This document shows, in pieces, positions 1 to 13,280 of a stretch of DNA of 64,000 nucleotides. This DNA comes from Aspidiotus rigidus (taxonomy: Eukaryota; Arthropoda; Insecta; Hemiptera; Diaspididae), in the NCBI GenBank assembly GCA_035079385.1, contig JAVHKY010000001.1, positions 11,432,501 to 11,496,500 on the forward strand, given 5' to 3'. The notes under the pieces were generated by a model that saw only the letters and a program-made list of their open reading frames with translations, did not search any database and was not told where the DNA came from. Both the position numbers and the translations under genes were made by a program. How positions within the stretch are numbered: position 1 is the stretch's first letter; each line of letters begins with the position of its first letter.

Positions 1-137
1 ATAACAAAAATATAATTTGAACTAAATATCACTCACATGAAAATATTACTCTTAATATATCATAGAAAATTATAACAGAGTTAAACGCAAAGAGGTATAG
101 GAGACATGCTTAAAAACTACGGTATATGGCTAAAACG

Positions 138-3100
138 TCAAACGTAGTTGCTGAAAATTGGAATTTTCTTCCAATAATTATACTTTTCTAAAAAGTAATC
201 GCGTTCCATAGACCCATTCTTAATAATATGCAGAAATTCCATTCGCGATGATGATACCGGCAGCCAAGAGTTGAAAAGGCTCATATTGATGGAAAACGGC
301 ACATTTGGATTCCTTTGAAATAGATCAAGTCGAGAGTTAGGAGAGTGAAAAAAAGAAGCTAATAATACCTTTAGGTACAACAGAAGTCCGATTATCCAAA
401 CTTGAATTATTTGGGCGTCTAGTTATCCGGACCGCCATGATTCATTTATTTTTTTTCTTTTCCAAATTGATAGGCTCTTGTGGATAAAAAAAAAAACGAG
501 AAAAATTTGTATATTACGTGCAATGCAATGGTTCGTAGTATCTGATTTATAGAATTTGTTACCTACATCCTAATTTCAATATACCCCAAAAATTAGGTTC
601 ACAATTTTCTTGCAAAAAATGTAAAGAAAGGTGAACACCAAAATACATGAAAAAAAAAAAGGTCTTATTTAATGAACCGGAATTTTTGTTATCCGGTGTC
701 CATTGGAGTCGATGAGTCTGGATAATCTACTGTATTGCATCTGATAAAATCTTAGTTTAAAAAACATTTTTGAAGTGAAACAAATTTTGCTCTGAGTTAC
801 TCCTCCCCTCTCTCGGCAGCGCCTTTATTTCTATTCTATCCATACAAACGTGACCTTGGGACTTGAAAAAAATTTGACAAATTTAAACCTACCCTAGGTT
901 CCTGGGTTTGACTACCTGTAATATCTTGTAGTGTTACTATACAGTATTTGGAATTAAAATGTGTGGAGAACTAGCGCAGAAGTGAACACGTGTCTCAATT
1001 AGCCCATTACAGACTATACTAGGTTTATATTAAACGATGATGGGGAAGGCGAACGAGAGGAGCGAGACAGGCTTTCAGGTGTTAGTTGCTGGTCTTCTTA
1101 CTTAATGTAGGCCTAAGTTCTGAGCCAAGAAATGATCTAACATACTTCTATGGAGCTTTTTCTAAGCCTACAAGAAGGGTGAGAGTATTGACCTGCTGAT
1201 GACGCCAGCAAGTAGACGCGGAACAGACTCAACGTCGGGAGGATAATCAAGTATTTTTAAACTCCTATCATCAGAAAACCCTTCAATTTTCTCACATATT
1301 TTCAAATTTATCTCTGACCTACCTCCTTCCAACAACATTTAAATTCAATTCATTTTTTCCGTTTTTCCATCGAGGTAAGGCTCAGTAGCCATCCTCTTTC
1401 CAACCCTCTTTTTTTTTTTTTTTTTTTTTTTTTCAAGATTTACTTTCTTTAAATTCTAAAGAACGATTAAATCACACTCTTTTAATACAACAAATTAAAC
1501 ACGGCTTTAGTCCTTACAACGGATTGCTATGTCAGAGTACTATTGTTTTCACCTTTTTTTTTTTTTTTTTTTTAATACATTTATGCATGTGTGTAATTTT
1601 TTTCACCCTGCTCTTTTTTATCTTTGTTTGTTTTTTTTTTTTTTTACAAGCATGCAGCTGCGCCAAGGGCTATCTACTCGGCAGATAGTTCTGCGTTTAT
1701 ATAAACTTAGTATTTAATAAAGTAGAAAGGAAGGAAAGTTGAAAACAAAATGCATGTAAAAGAATTGAAATGAAAGAAAAGTATAAAGGAAAACAAATTT
1801 TTTTTTTTTTTTTCTTTCGGCGTCATCGTTTTTTGTTAAACGTGGTTGTAGAAGTCAGTAGATCGTAAGTAAGTTAGAGTTGAGTCAATTGTTGGAGTTG
1901 TTATTGAGAGATTGTTGTATATTAATAGAAATGTTGACAGCAGATCAGAGAGGTTGTAAAGTCGGGCAAGAGAAAAAGTGTTCAACTGTTTTTGTTTCAT
2001 TTTATTTTTTTTTGTTTTTTTTGTTTTTTTTTAATAATTTTTCTCTGGTTGGATGTAATAAAAAAAAAAAAAAAAAAAATGCATGTAAAAGAATTGAAAC
2101 GAAATAAATGTATAAAGGAAAACAAAATTTTTTTTTTTTTTTGGCGTCATTGTTTTTTGTTAAACGTGGTTGTAAAAGTCAGTAGATTGTAAGTAAGTTA
2201 GAGTTGAGTCAATTGTTTTGGAGTTGTTATTGAGAGATTGTTGTATATTAATAGAAATGTTGACAGCAGATCAGAGAGGTTGTAAAGTCGGGCAAGAGAA
2301 AAAGTGTTCAACTGTTTTTGTTTTATTTTATTTTGTTTTGTTTTTTTTTTTGTTTTTTTTTTGTTTTTTTTTGTTTTTTTTTTTTTAATAATTTTTCTCT
2401 GGTTGGATGTAATAAAAAAAAAGAAAAAAAAAAGTAGGACAGATAGAAAGACATGAAACAGAATCTCCATTTATTCGGCTCTGCCAGCACATTTCTGTTG
2501 GTTTAGTCAACAATTTGTACTCATTTTTTCTTACTGATGTGATCTTATCTTTTAGTTCAATCAGGCCAAATAGTGAACAGAAGAGAATTCTTGCATTAGT
2601 TGTATCTATAGTAGCCGTCATTCAAGCACTAACCATTACCTATCTAAAAAAAAACCAATCATCTTACCCACTATGAGCGAAATTCACCCATCGAGTGATC
2701 ATTTCATCGCCAAATTCATAATCCTCGGGTGCTATTCCTTCCCCGTTAGTTCTATTAAACATGAGATTCAATTCGCTGGCATGTCCAATACCTGCACGAA
2801 TTGTCATAATTAATTATTTTAAATAATTAAAAAACTCATGCCTATCCAGAATTCTGCAATTATAATCAACATGAATATACCAACCAAGAAATAAGGTATC
2901 AGTTAATTCTCCAACGTTTCGATAGTCGTACAAATACAAATATTTTACTCCATCATACTTTTCCACTGCATCTATCAGGCTGCGACCATGCATAACTCCA
3001 TTCAATAACTGTAAGGGAGTAAAACAAAATGATCATGAAATAAAATATAATTCAAGTTTGTTTAAATACAATTAATTAAATGTTGTAGAACTTACCTCGA

Positions 3101-6100
3101 TCAAATTCATAGCCGTAGATTTACTGATAGTTTCATTCTTGAAAAATCTTATTTTTGCTGATTGTAAAATATAATCAAGGTCATTCGGTTTGCATGACCA
3201 TTTCAGGCTGGTTATTATGGGAAACCATAATTTGTAAATGCGCGCAAAGCTCCAATCTTTGTCAGTCACCCAACCTAAAACAAGGTCAAAGTCTTACCAC
3301 TATTAAGTTTGTCATCAAGGTTACAAGTGAATGATAATAAGTGATGCTTTATTTTGAAAGTATGGGTCAATTTATAGGTGTAACATAGCAAAATGGTGTA
3401 CCTAACGGGAGAGGAAATTAAAGTGGGTAAATACCGTAATGATATTATTTTTCTTCGGGATTATTATTTATCTATTTATTTTAATTAATGTTATTCCTTT
3501 TTTTCAGGGAGAAGTAGCCCTTAGGAATGCACCTAGCTTGACGCCTATCTACAAAACTCAAGGTACCTTTTTTGGGGTTCTTGCCTCCGGCAAGGCGAGA
3601 GCCCTATGCAATTGCAAAGAAAAAAAAAGAAAGAAAAAGTTCTCACCGGAAAAATGTGTTGCGACGTCACTCAAGTAATACATACATTCTCTGTTACTCG
3701 AGATTTTATTTTTGCAAAGAAATTTCTAAATTTCAGGAAGTTCTTCATTAAGATATACATTCTCCATCTCTTGAGTTTTAATTTTTTCCTGGCAAATTTT
3801 ATTTCTCGTACAGTTTCCAGATCAGAGTGGAACAAAGATGCAGATCTCTTGGTTTCCAGATCTTGACATAGAAAAAATTGAGATCCCTTGAGCTCTACAT
3901 CTTGGTGGGAAAAGAAGCTCCAGTTCTTTTGAAAAAAATAAATAATAAATTTCCGTCATGTAATAGTCAATCAGAAAGAAACCAAGTGACTCGGATACTG
4001 AGGTGCATGGCGACTCAGTCTTGTTTTTTTCTTTTTGTTTGCAAACCATTATGAATTCCTGGTTCCTAAAGATTGATTCCGACAATGCTGAATTTCTCTT
4101 TAATCTAAAGAATTAAAACTTTGAAATTGTTTTAGATTCAAATTATCCTAGTGGTGTTGAATGATGAATTGATTTCTTTAATCCTCGGGTCTTCTCAAAC
4201 ACCTGTAGAAACATTCTAAACGGGAGAGCACATGGCTCCTAATTGCTAAGAATACACTAGAACTGTGGTCATACTTATGTGTGCTACGTCTACTTTAATC
4301 ACACACTTGTGATGCAAAAACAGGTAATCTCTGGAAGATTACATAACTGGTTACAAGAGAACGTACCTTTGATCAAAGTAGCTTCTTCTCCGCTAGTAAT
4401 ACCTAGTAGCCATGGTTTGGTATGGGATAGATACGATGCGACCACGGGATTTGCTGTCAGAAATGCATTACGGACATGTTTCTCCTCTATAACTGGTTTG
4501 AAATTGACTTGTTCAGGCATTTCATTCCAAAGCTAACAAATAGAACAAGAGTAATACAAATAAGTTTGCATTGATAACTACGTATATTTCCGCATTTCAC
4601 TACTGATACCATTTCTAGAGATCTTTAATAATATGAATTTTTTATTATTCTATTTAGGTACTTACAAACAGTTTTTCAGCAGCTGTCACCAGTTCCTCAG
4701 CTTCTTTCTGTCGCAAACATGCCTTCAATGATTCCGACGTTTCCGTTGTACAGTTTACTTCTTTTGCAAACTTATGAGCAATAGATCTAGCTATGTCACC
4801 TGTCCAGAAGGATATAGGGCTTGTAATGAATCCACTCTGCATTATGACTTGATCGAAATAATCTGGAAAAATATGTATATCAATGAATAAAGTAATGTAT
4901 AGGTAGGTAAGACAAACTGAACATGTGAGGATTGACGACCTTTGCTCAGTGGCGAGAAAGTGTGGGCATGTATGCATATTGAACCCGAACTATGTCCGTG
5001 CAGAGTTATTCTGTGTGGATCTCCACCAAAATTGTATATATTTTCTTTCGTCCATTTCATAGCCAGAGTTTGGTCTTTTAACGCCATATTTCCTGGTAAA
5101 ACTGTATCACCAGTGCTCAAAAAACCCAAAACTCCCAATCTATAACTCACCATTACCATTATGATTTCTCTGTTCATAATAAATTCTGGGCCGTTTTCCA
5201 TCGTGTTACCAAATCTGAATTTGCCTCCGAAAATGAAGAACAATACTGGTATATTGCTTCCGGGTCTTGAATTCTGGATGACAAACGACATTACTCGTAT
5301 ATTAGACTTTTTTGGGGTTGGAAAGATTAAGTGCTTGTATATTATGAACTAATAATTTTTCAAACCAATGGAGTGTAAACATTCACGTGAAGGCAATCCT
5401 CTTGTCCAGCGTATACTTCTTCCTGGTCGGGTATTTGTGAGCATAATGGAGGTTGTATCGTGGCATTGAAAATGCCTTCCCATCGATCAGCTGGAACTGG
5501 AGGCTGAAAATTAGAAATATGAAAATGCGCTCAATATAAGCTTTCTCTGATGAGACGAACTAAAAAAATAACCAACTCCTATGCTTCAGTTTAATTTCGA
5601 ATCAATCTTTCTTATTGAACATTGTTTTGTTCGAATGCCATATTCCAGTCAAAACTCACGAGAAATAATAATTTTTGTTTTTTGAAACACTAGGTAATTT
5701 AAAAGCAAATGATTTGTATGACAATTTGGATAGTATTTTTAAGATATGAATATCGGTTGAATGATACTGGCATCAGAGATGACGCCCCGCACGGACAGTT
5801 ATTTATAAAAAGCAAGTATTCGTCTAAAGTATAGCCTACTCGGAAATTTTGTACGTATAACTTATCTCGTATCTAATGTAGATCGGTTAGTAGGCACATT
5901 TATATTATGCTTTGAAACCGGTCTAAATGATTGCTGTGCGTATACAGTATACCCGCTGAGAAATTTCATTTCTTATTACATACTCGTACGTTTCGTAAAC
6001 AAGACAGAATGATGTGCGGATAAAAACCTCAATCAAGAAAGGAGCAATTCTGGTGAGCCTGTAGACCTAGATGGAGTCGAGAACATTATAAAGCCCCTTG

Positions 6101-9015
6101 TGGTCTTCACGGAAACTATGAAAACAATTTTTTAGCAAAAGTTGCTTCCAAACATAGCACTACTCGCAAATCCTCACAAGGTTAACGGGAAAAAATAGTT
6201 TTGTTCTTACCTGGTGTAACAAGGCAATTTTACAGGACAAGTACTCTCATTCTTTGTAGCAGCCTTTTTCAATATTTTTTTGAGGGTATGAGTGGATATC
6301 TACGATTATTGTCAATAAAATATAACAGTAAAAAGAGAGATTTTTCGGCACTGCCGTCGATATACAAAGATTTATTTATTTATAAGATAAATAATCGAAG
6401 ATAGAAACAAAACTGTACATCATATAGTATGAAATGAAAAATAAACCCCTCTCGGAGCAGCTGATGCGACATCGTATCATCCGAAAACCCTTCGATTTTC
6501 TCACACATTTTCAAATTTATTTCTGGCCTACCTCCTTCCATCAACATTTAAATTCAAATAAATTTTTCCATTTTTCCTTCGAGGAAAGGCCCAGTAGCCA
6601 TCCTCTTTCCAATCTTTTTTTTTTTTTTTTTTCTTCTATTAGGTATTATTATTTTTTTTTTTATATATTTTATGATTTTACTCTTTTTAAACTTTAAAGA
6701 GCGTTTAAATCATACTCTCTTAATACATGAATTCAAACTCGGCTCCAGTCCTCACAATGGATTGCTATGTCGGAGTATTATTGTTTTCGCCTTTTTTTTT
6801 TTTTTTTGTTGTTTTTGTATTTTTTACATTAATTATATAATATGTACTTTTTTTTGTATTTTTTCTTCTTTGTTTCGTTTTGTTTCGTTTTTTTTGTTTC
6901 ATTTAATTTTTGGTTGAATGTAATAAAAGGAAAAAAAAGGAGAAAAAAAAAGACGTGATTTTCAAACGAGTAATTTATTGAACGTCAAAATAGTGCGTAG
7001 GTAATCCAAACACGATCCCGATCGAACTGTAAACCTTGTTGTATAAGATTATCAAGACAGTGATGAATAAACATAACTAATATTTCTCGTTTCCCGGGTT
7101 TCATTATTTGAAAGCGAATACTTATTATTTAAATTTTTTCAAGTTGGTTCTTCTGCGATTTGAAGCTCAAAAAATCAGTATTGATCTCCTCTAATAAATC
7201 GAAGATGAATATTTTTTCTGTAATAATCAATAGGTACCTATTAATTATTACAAAAAAAGTAACATAATGATGAAACGGAGGCTGTGTCGAAACGTCGATA
7301 TAAGTTTTTTGTAGAAATCGTGATGATAAAAGCCGTTTTACATTTTTTCTAATTCTCTAATAAAACTTAATCTCGAAATTAATTTAGGTTCCTCTTTCTG
7401 TTTCAAGTTTACTTTTACTGCAAAATTTTTTATAATCTTTACTGTGGTAAGTTAACCCAGCAAGATAATAGCCCAGGTTTCTGTGACGTCAAACAACACA
7501 TAACACGATAAGCAAAACTACCCATCTCGTTAATCCAACTGACAACTGATGACTCCTGTAAGAATAACATGGGGAGCAAAGATCAATGTGTAAATAAGTT
7601 AATTTGGAATAAGATTTAATTAAAAAATCAGATATAGGTATGTAATGGAGTAATTACTGTTCGAAAAATCTGTAATGGATGCTCTAAGTTTATTTGAGAA
7701 TCGATAAATTATCTAAGAATGAGATCGATATTTCCATCACTAATGTAAACAATTTTTTTTACACGTTATTCCTTATGGGAACAAATTTGGTTCTAAAATT
7801 CGTCAAATACCTAACGAGAACGGAAAATTTCTTAGGAACAAGTATTATATGATGAACTTCTTAGTAATAAAAAATTAAGTTTTGGTTCCTTACAAACAAT
7901 TTCTTTTCGAAGTATTCAACGATTTCTGGAACACTATTTTTTCTTATGGGAAAGTACGTGCAAAAAAAAATTGTTTACATCTGTGATGGAAGTATCGAAC
8001 ACTAGAAGATCGATAGTTCGTATTATTATCAGTGATGTGACGTCAGCGTGAAAGACTCTATTCGTGAAATTACAATCCGTAATTTTACATAATATACATT
8101 CAGAATCTTTTAACTCCTCAGCATTTGACCACCAACCTCTAATTACTGAGAAATTCCTTATTCTTAATTAGGAACACGATAATCTTAGCTCCATACCTAT
8201 GTGTTATTCAAATGGGAGTCAACATGCCAGTTGGATCAACGTTGGGTAGTTTTGCTAGCGGTTATTTGCTGTTTGACGTCACAGAAACCTGGGCTATTAT
8301 TCTCTATGTTTATATAGAGTGTGGAGTTGAAACTTTAGCAATGTTGAAAGCTTATGAAAAGAGAAAATGATCGAGTTATCGGAAATTGTTTGAGGGTAAG
8401 GAACACAATATCGCGGATTGAGCAAAATTGTGATACTGTGCAGATTGGCAACCTTCGGATGAAAAGTACCTATAATTCATGGCGAAGAGAAAGCATTGGT
8501 TCTTGAACCAGTATTCCAAGGCAAGAAGTTGAATAATGGGTACTTATTTGAGAAGCTTGTGATTATAGCGTAAAACTGATTAGGCCTATTTCAGCACCAC
8601 CAGTACATAGATCCTTGTGCCTCTCCATCTGTAAACAACCCTACCCCATCTTATAAATTATTTCCACTTTTTCATCTGGAAGGTTTTTTTTTGGAATAAC
8701 TATCATACAGGCTGAGCAGATGTACTCTTGTAAAAGTATTATAGGTCGTACTCTTTTTGCATAAAAAAAGTGTAGGCCTACTCTCTCTTTTTTAAAAATT
8801 GGTCCATTTATACCCTTTGTTCACAATCGTACTCTTTTTCTTGAATTTTTCGATTAAAATACACACTTTTTGTACCTACTCTTTTACCGACTTCTCTAAC
8901 TAGAAAAGTGAGGTATTACACCCGTAGCAAGGTCAACAGGGGGAGTGGGCAATGAACTTTCTCGACGTTTTAGGGGTCCTAGATCACAACTAGCATAAAA
9001 AAAAATTTCAGGTTT

Positions 9016-9046
<31 letters not shown>

Positions 9047-12000
9047 AGATTTTTTTGTCCGCGGAACTCCTCCGAAACTACCCGATGGATTTTTTTGTAA
9101 CTTAGCCATATTGTAGTAGTATATCTGAAGATGTGCACCTGCAATTTTTTTGAAAATCGGATGAGTAGTTCTCGAGAAATTTTCAATTTGTTGAGAAATT
9201 TTGCAGTATTTCGAGTACCTTTTTGTCCGCGGAACTCCTCCGAAACTACCCGATGGATTTTTTTGTAACTCGGCCATATTGTAGTATTATATTTGAAGAT
9301 GTGCACCTGCATTTTGTTTGAGGATCGGATGAGTAGTTCTCGAGAAATTTTTACTTTTGTTGAAAAATTTTTCACTATTACGTGTAGCTTCTTACGAATA
9401 GCTGCGAGTAGCTGCTTACGTTAGGAGAAGCGGATTTTCCTATACGTTTACCACTTTCGTTATCAGTACGTGTATTGTGATGAAGAACCTTTCATCATTC
9501 GACAGGTTCATCTTTGTTCATTCTTTATCAAGGGTTCATTGGATTTTATTTCCGATGAAACCTTTTCGTTCAAATTTAGTACACTTGTATCTCGCTTCCC
9601 ACAGCCCCTAGAGCGTTGAATTTTATTTTGTCAAATTTTATTTGTTTTGTTAAATTTATTTTTGAACGGATAGTATCAATGGCGAGTTGTTCATTTTTCT
9701 AGCTATTTTTCATTATTATTAGTCATACTCGATAGTTTTTTTTTTTGTTTTTTTATTATTATTTTACGAGCATTATAAACTGCACGAGGGTTATTTGCTC
9801 GGCGTTACAATCTTATTTTAGAACATTACTTGAATTAGGTTAAATTAGGTACGTATTGGTGGAATTGAGTGGCGATCGAACGGAATTTGTTGGTGAATTA
9901 TATGAAGTTGTAGAATTGAGTGGTGCGTAAATAAGTTAGGGTTGAGTCGATGGTTTCGGAGTTGTTGTTTAGTGCTGCATTGATATTGGAAGATATATTT
10001 AGGGAGGTTCGAGTGGGTTGCAGGACGGGGCATGAGAAAAAATGATCAACTGATAAATTTTCTTGGAGACAGTGAGGGCATGATGGAGGAGCGAGATTAG
10101 TGAGGAGATAAGTATGAGTAAGACGAGTGTGGCCTATTCGCAGCCGAGCTAAAATGACCTCCTCTTGCCTTGAATTTCGTTGGGATGAGGACCAAAATGT
10201 GGGTTCGCGTTTTATTTGTCTTAATTTGTTATTCGACTGATTTTAGTGAAAAGCTTGAGTTTGAATGATTAAGCACAATTAAATTTTTTAATCTTCATCA
10301 AGTGTGCTGATGCGAGACTACCTGGGTGATTTCACTCTTAATTAATAATTGATTTATTTGTCATTTTTTCATGTATGGGTACATAATTAAAATAGTGGTT
10401 CATAGTTGATTTGAGGTGTCAAAAGAGATGGAAAGATTATTTTCAATTTGGACTGGCTTTTTTGAGTGAGATTTGAGATTAGACTAACGAGTAAACCGGG
10501 CTTGGAAGCTATATATTTTTACCGAATTTTCTAGCTAGAAAAGTGAGGTATTTTGTTAATACGTTTGGAATGGTTGAAGCGTGAGGGAAGGAATGAGGGG
10601 TTGACTATTGGGTGATTGGTTGCTTCTTTCGTTTCGACATCGATTTTTTTAGTTTTTCGGGATCTCGTTGTAGCTGGATTCCCAGCTGAAGTATTTTGGG
10701 GAGGAGTGTGCATAGAAAATGGTGATATGATAGCGTGAAGGCAATTTATGAGTGCACGAGAGGAATAGCAGCTCGAGATAGCTTTAAGAGATGCCAGGAA
10801 TCGGAAGTGATAAAGAATTGAACCACTCATCCTAATATACAGTATACTAGACTAATAATATGCTAAGAATAAGGTATGGGAAAAAATGATTGTAGAGCTC
10901 TTTTTTATTAGAAACAACTGTTATAGCCTCGTAGCAGTTTGGACAGGGGTAGGGGGAGTGGTTTTTCTGGAGACGTTTTGTAGGTTTTAGATGACTCTTA
11001 GCCTAAATTATAACAAAATTCAGGTTTCCTTATTGGATTATAGGTATTTTTACTCTGTTATCTGTTGATGTGACGTAGTGATAGAATTTTAAACTGAGTT
11101 TTATTGTTTATTCTACAAATGTTTGACATGATTGACAGGTCATTGGTATTTAATTTAAAGAGAGGGAGTGACTCTCTCAATGTTTTTTGCATTGTGGGAA
11201 GAAAAGTCGTGTACTACTCACGCGACTGCGTGAGTGTTTTTTTTTTTTTGGTGTGTCAAAAAATAAAAATTTTTGAAAATAATCTTTCACTTCCAAAAAT
11301 ATTTAATCACCCTGTCATAATGATTTACCAAATTGGATCAATGGCTTTTCGAGTTAACAAATTTTTCGAGGTCGGGTTTAAGGTTTTATGATACGGACTT
11401 CATTCTTTATATTGCAACATAAAAGCTTACTTCAAACCGCAGATTTCCAATGGGTGCCTTCGCATATGGAATACCATAATAAGCGATGAATTGTATCTGG
11501 TTTCTTGCTACTTTCGTTACACCTTCGATCAGTCCATATTTTGTTCGTACTAGGTGTGAATGACTTGCTTCGTCTGTAGAGAAAATATATAAATGATTTT
11601 CATTTAGCCTATGAAAATTCTCGAAAACCAACGTCTTCACTACAGATTTGAAATTCTCTCATTCACGGAGTCGGAAAGTTTCGTTATTCATTTAACAATC
11701 GTATTTCTCATCATTTTTTTATAGCTACAGACCTCCTTTTATATTATGTGAAAGTTTAGAGGCTGGTTCGAAAACCCGTTTTTCAATGTCAGTAAACTTT
11801 AAATTGAAAATTAAGTAAGTTCGTTATGATTGATGAAAGCCAGCATTCATTCAATTATTCACGGTGACCAGATATTTTTGGTAGTGAAAGAGTATTTTCA
11901 AAAATTTTTATTTTGACACACACACAAAAAAACTGCTCGGTGAGAAAAAGAGTACAAAAAGTGTGTATTTTAATCGAAAAATTTAAGAAAAAGAGTACGA

Positions 12001-12391
12001 TTGTGAAAAAAGGGTATAAATGGACCAACTTTAAAAAAAGAGAGAGTACCCTTTTTTTAATGCAAAAAGAATATAATACTCTTGAAACGAGTATATCTGG
12101 TCAGCCTGATTTATTTTTATAATGTAAACGAATGACCCGATACTGGCACTTAATCTTTGATTAACTTTGTTTCTGAGATATCAGTTTTCAACAATTCTGT
12201 TTGAAAAGATTATCAGTAGGTACTCCTAGTGTAATACCTATTACAAACAAAGAGTATATGAATAGGCCTACATTGAAAGTATTATATTATAAAATTCATT
12301 CAGTTCACTTACCGATGAGACAAGATATCATTTTCAACGTTGAAAAATTTAGAAATCCGAGACACAATAAAATAAGCACACCTCGCCACAT
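138..12391 (-). CDS. Carboxylesterase gene A, ten exons, 552 aa, intact
   Basis: This is a secreted type-B carboxylesterase (alpha/beta hydrolase that cleaves carboxyl esters; substrate unknown). Exons read from the 5' end: 12313-12391, 11431-11573, 5366-5503, 4940-5273, 4666-4862, 4367-4532, 3096-3274, 2885-3008, 2668-2791 and 138-312. All junctions are GT-AG and the sum is 1659 bases in one frame. The first ~24 residues form a signal peptide (MWRGVLILLCLGF). The family motif EDCLxxNVYTP is in exon 3. The nucleophile is Ser215 in GHSSG, the acid is Glu346 in TSGEE and the base is His457 in GIGHASEL. The oxyanion motif reads FGGKF instead of HGGGF. Intron 2 is 5.9 kb and intron 9 is 2.4 kb, both filled with repeats. 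It is the most downstream member of the array. Exon limits are my own splice reading; transcripts were not available. Confidence 0.9.
1261..2433 (-). mobile_element. Jockey-like LINE 3' remnants inserted in intron 9 of gene A
   Basis: Two tandem copies (about 1749-2059 and 2079-2415) carry, on the minus strand, a degraded C-terminus of a LINE reverse-transcriptase protein (VEHFFSCP then NNNS-rich and TLTYLR-like residues). They match the better copy at 9845-10180. Poly-T runs at 1798, 2126 and elsewhere are internal poly-A tails of that strand. The equivalent place in intron 9 of gene B (about 20147) lacks the whole block, so it inserted after A and B split. The left part (1266-1700) is repeated at 6447-6950. 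Confidence 0.6.
6447..6950. mobile_element. Second copy of the LINE-associated repeat, intron 2 of gene A
   Basis: The stretch shares with 1266-1560 the phrases CTACCTCCTTCCA, CAGTAGCCATCCTCTTTCCA and CAATGGATTGCTATGTC, with the same long poly-T spacers. The matching place in intron 2 of gene B (about 32232) continues directly from the left flank to the right flank, so this is an insertion specific to gene A. Orientation is uncertain because the poly-T runs are internal. Confidence 0.5.
7470..8295. mobile_element. 826-bp foldback MITE with an empty site in the paralogue
   Basis: The ends are inverted copies: AGCCCAGGTTTCTGTGACGT on the left and ACGTCACAGAAACCTGGGCT on the right, with inverted similarity running deep into the element (7718-7766 against 7956-8003). 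No coding capacity. The same intron in gene B reads AAGATAATTATTCTC at 32839 without interruption, the exact empty site. Flanks share a 2-base AT/TA overlap, which fits a TA-targeting (Tc1/mariner-like) element. Insertion is after the A/B duplication. Confidence 0.75.
8710..8885. mobile_element. Partial copy of the GGCTGACCAGATAT MITE
   Basis: The segment matches, in opposite orientation, the right two thirds of the complete element at 11863-12106, including the runs around TGGTCCATTTATACCC and TCGATTAAAATACACACTTTTTGT. Its outer end is GGCTGAGCAGATGT; the other end is missing, replaced by the degraded element that begins near 8890. Confidence 0.55.
9058..9375. repeat. Two tandem ~170-bp repeats next to a (TA)n tract
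   Basis: The phrase TCCGCGGAACTCCTCCGAAA begins both units (9058 and 9231). Each continues through CCCGATGGATTTTTTTGTAA, GATGTGCACCTGCA and CGGATGAGTAGTTCTCGAGA. The open frames across them come from the repeat only. A TA microsatellite lies at ~9019-9046. Confidence 0.7.
9700..10200 (-). pseudogene. 3' end of a jockey/I-type LINE ORF2
   Basis: On the minus strand the segment 10180-9845 reads as the conserved tail of a LINE pol protein: EEVILARLRIGHTRLTH, then PHCLQENLSVDHFFSCP, the zinc-knuckle-like CxxC...H....C after the RNase H domain. It is followed by ordinary 3' sequence with A-rich runs to ~9700. Only the last ~110 codons survive. The two copies in intron 9 of gene A belong to the same family. 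It sits in intron 2 of gene A, inside a larger degraded element. Confidence 0.65.
11863..12106. mobile_element. 244-bp MITE with ~13-bp terminal inverted repeats
   Basis: Left end GGTGACCAGATAT and right end ATATCTGGTCAGCC are inverted copies. The interior is A-rich with repeated AAAAAGAGTA units and has no coding content. A second, partial copy in the opposite orientation is at 8710-8885. Target duplication was not resolved. It lies between exons 1 and 2 of gene A. Confidence 0.6.
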
Positions 12392-12584
12392 CTTTTTAGT
12401 TTAAATAAGATTATCGCGATTTGGTTGCATACTAATACACAGCAAGCACCTCTGCTTCATACGTATGTAATGAGGCGATTTATGCTTCAATTTTCACTGG
12501 TAAAATTTGATGATAGCCTACCTAATATTTTTTTCATTTAACTTTCTTCGTAGTTCATCACAATTTTCTTTTTTAAAGGCTGGA

Positions 12585-13280
12585 TTCATGAATAATGACA
12601 TCAGGTGAAGCATAGGTACCGTTCGTTGTAGCAAGTATCTAATCGTAGCATGTACACGGCGCCATGGAGGTTATGAATATCACATAAGATTTGAGGATAC
12701 CTATGTTGTCATCTTGCCGGTTGCATGTCTGAGCACCCATCATAGGTCGTACTACGACTCTTTTCACGCACACATTGCTGCATTCTGATACGATACTCGT
12801 TTACATAAATGATAAATACTCTTATTTTTATTGTTAGGTAGTCGGTCTCGGAGGTTACTTTAGTGACTGTTGCCTGTCTCTCGTTTCATTCGATTTCTAG
12901 TAATACCGGCGTCATATACATGATACGATTATGTAAAAAACTATCTTATTGTATGATATTTTTTAATAAAAGCATGTGACTCAGTGACTGGCTGAAAATT
13001 CGTCGTTACCGCAATTTGTGAGAATAACAGCAAGTTTATCGCCACTAGTGAAAATAACTATTTTCTTGGAAGTAGGCCTGTATGTGCTCGGAAAAAAATT
13101 CTTTTCGCAGTAGCCTAAACGAATCAGCGGAAACGCGTCTTTATCCGCAGAGTAGAGAAAACTCAGAAGTTGGTTTCACTACTGCGTAGAAAACTGGCGT
13201 CACGTAAATTCTACGATTAGGTACTACAACGAACGGTATGCTTTTGAACCCGATGTAACTTTCCACGCATTATTCATGAA
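12585..13280. repeat. Foldback element upstream of gene A
   Basis: Inverted arms at ~12585-12660 and ~13195-13280 share ATGAATAATG, CGTTCGTTGTAG and CTAATCGTAG phrases. A related element with the same arms lies upstream of gene B (34310-35145), and a fragment lies upstream of gene C (45455-45556). It also includes the block CTATGTTGTCATCTTGCCGGTT, about 300 bases before the start codon and shared with gene B. Because it sits in the same place in front of several esterase genes it probably moved by duplication with them and could carry promoter elements. Confidence 0.55.

Larger units (their letters stand above)
8890..11240. mobile_element. Degraded relative of the 3.3-kb TIR element, intron 2 of gene A
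   Basis: The right part (about 11040-11240) matches the right arm of the 21098-24367 element (TGATGTGACGT, GACTGACTCTCTCAATG-like and GAAGAAAAGTCGTGT phrases). The segment 10535-10835 matches in inverted orientation the interior 22785-23090. The segment 9058-9375 matches the interior near 23530. Together this is an old internally rearranged member of the same family with a LINE fragment inserted at 9700-10200. Confidence 0.5.

Noticed and set aside
1529..2470. Several 60-90 codon frames rich in Phe and Lys
   Set aside because: They are produced by poly-T and poly-A runs of LINE remnants.
4299..4536. Plus-strand frame over exon 6 of gene A and similar plus-strand frames over exon 4 in all copies
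   Set aside because: They are antisense shadows of conserved esterase exons.
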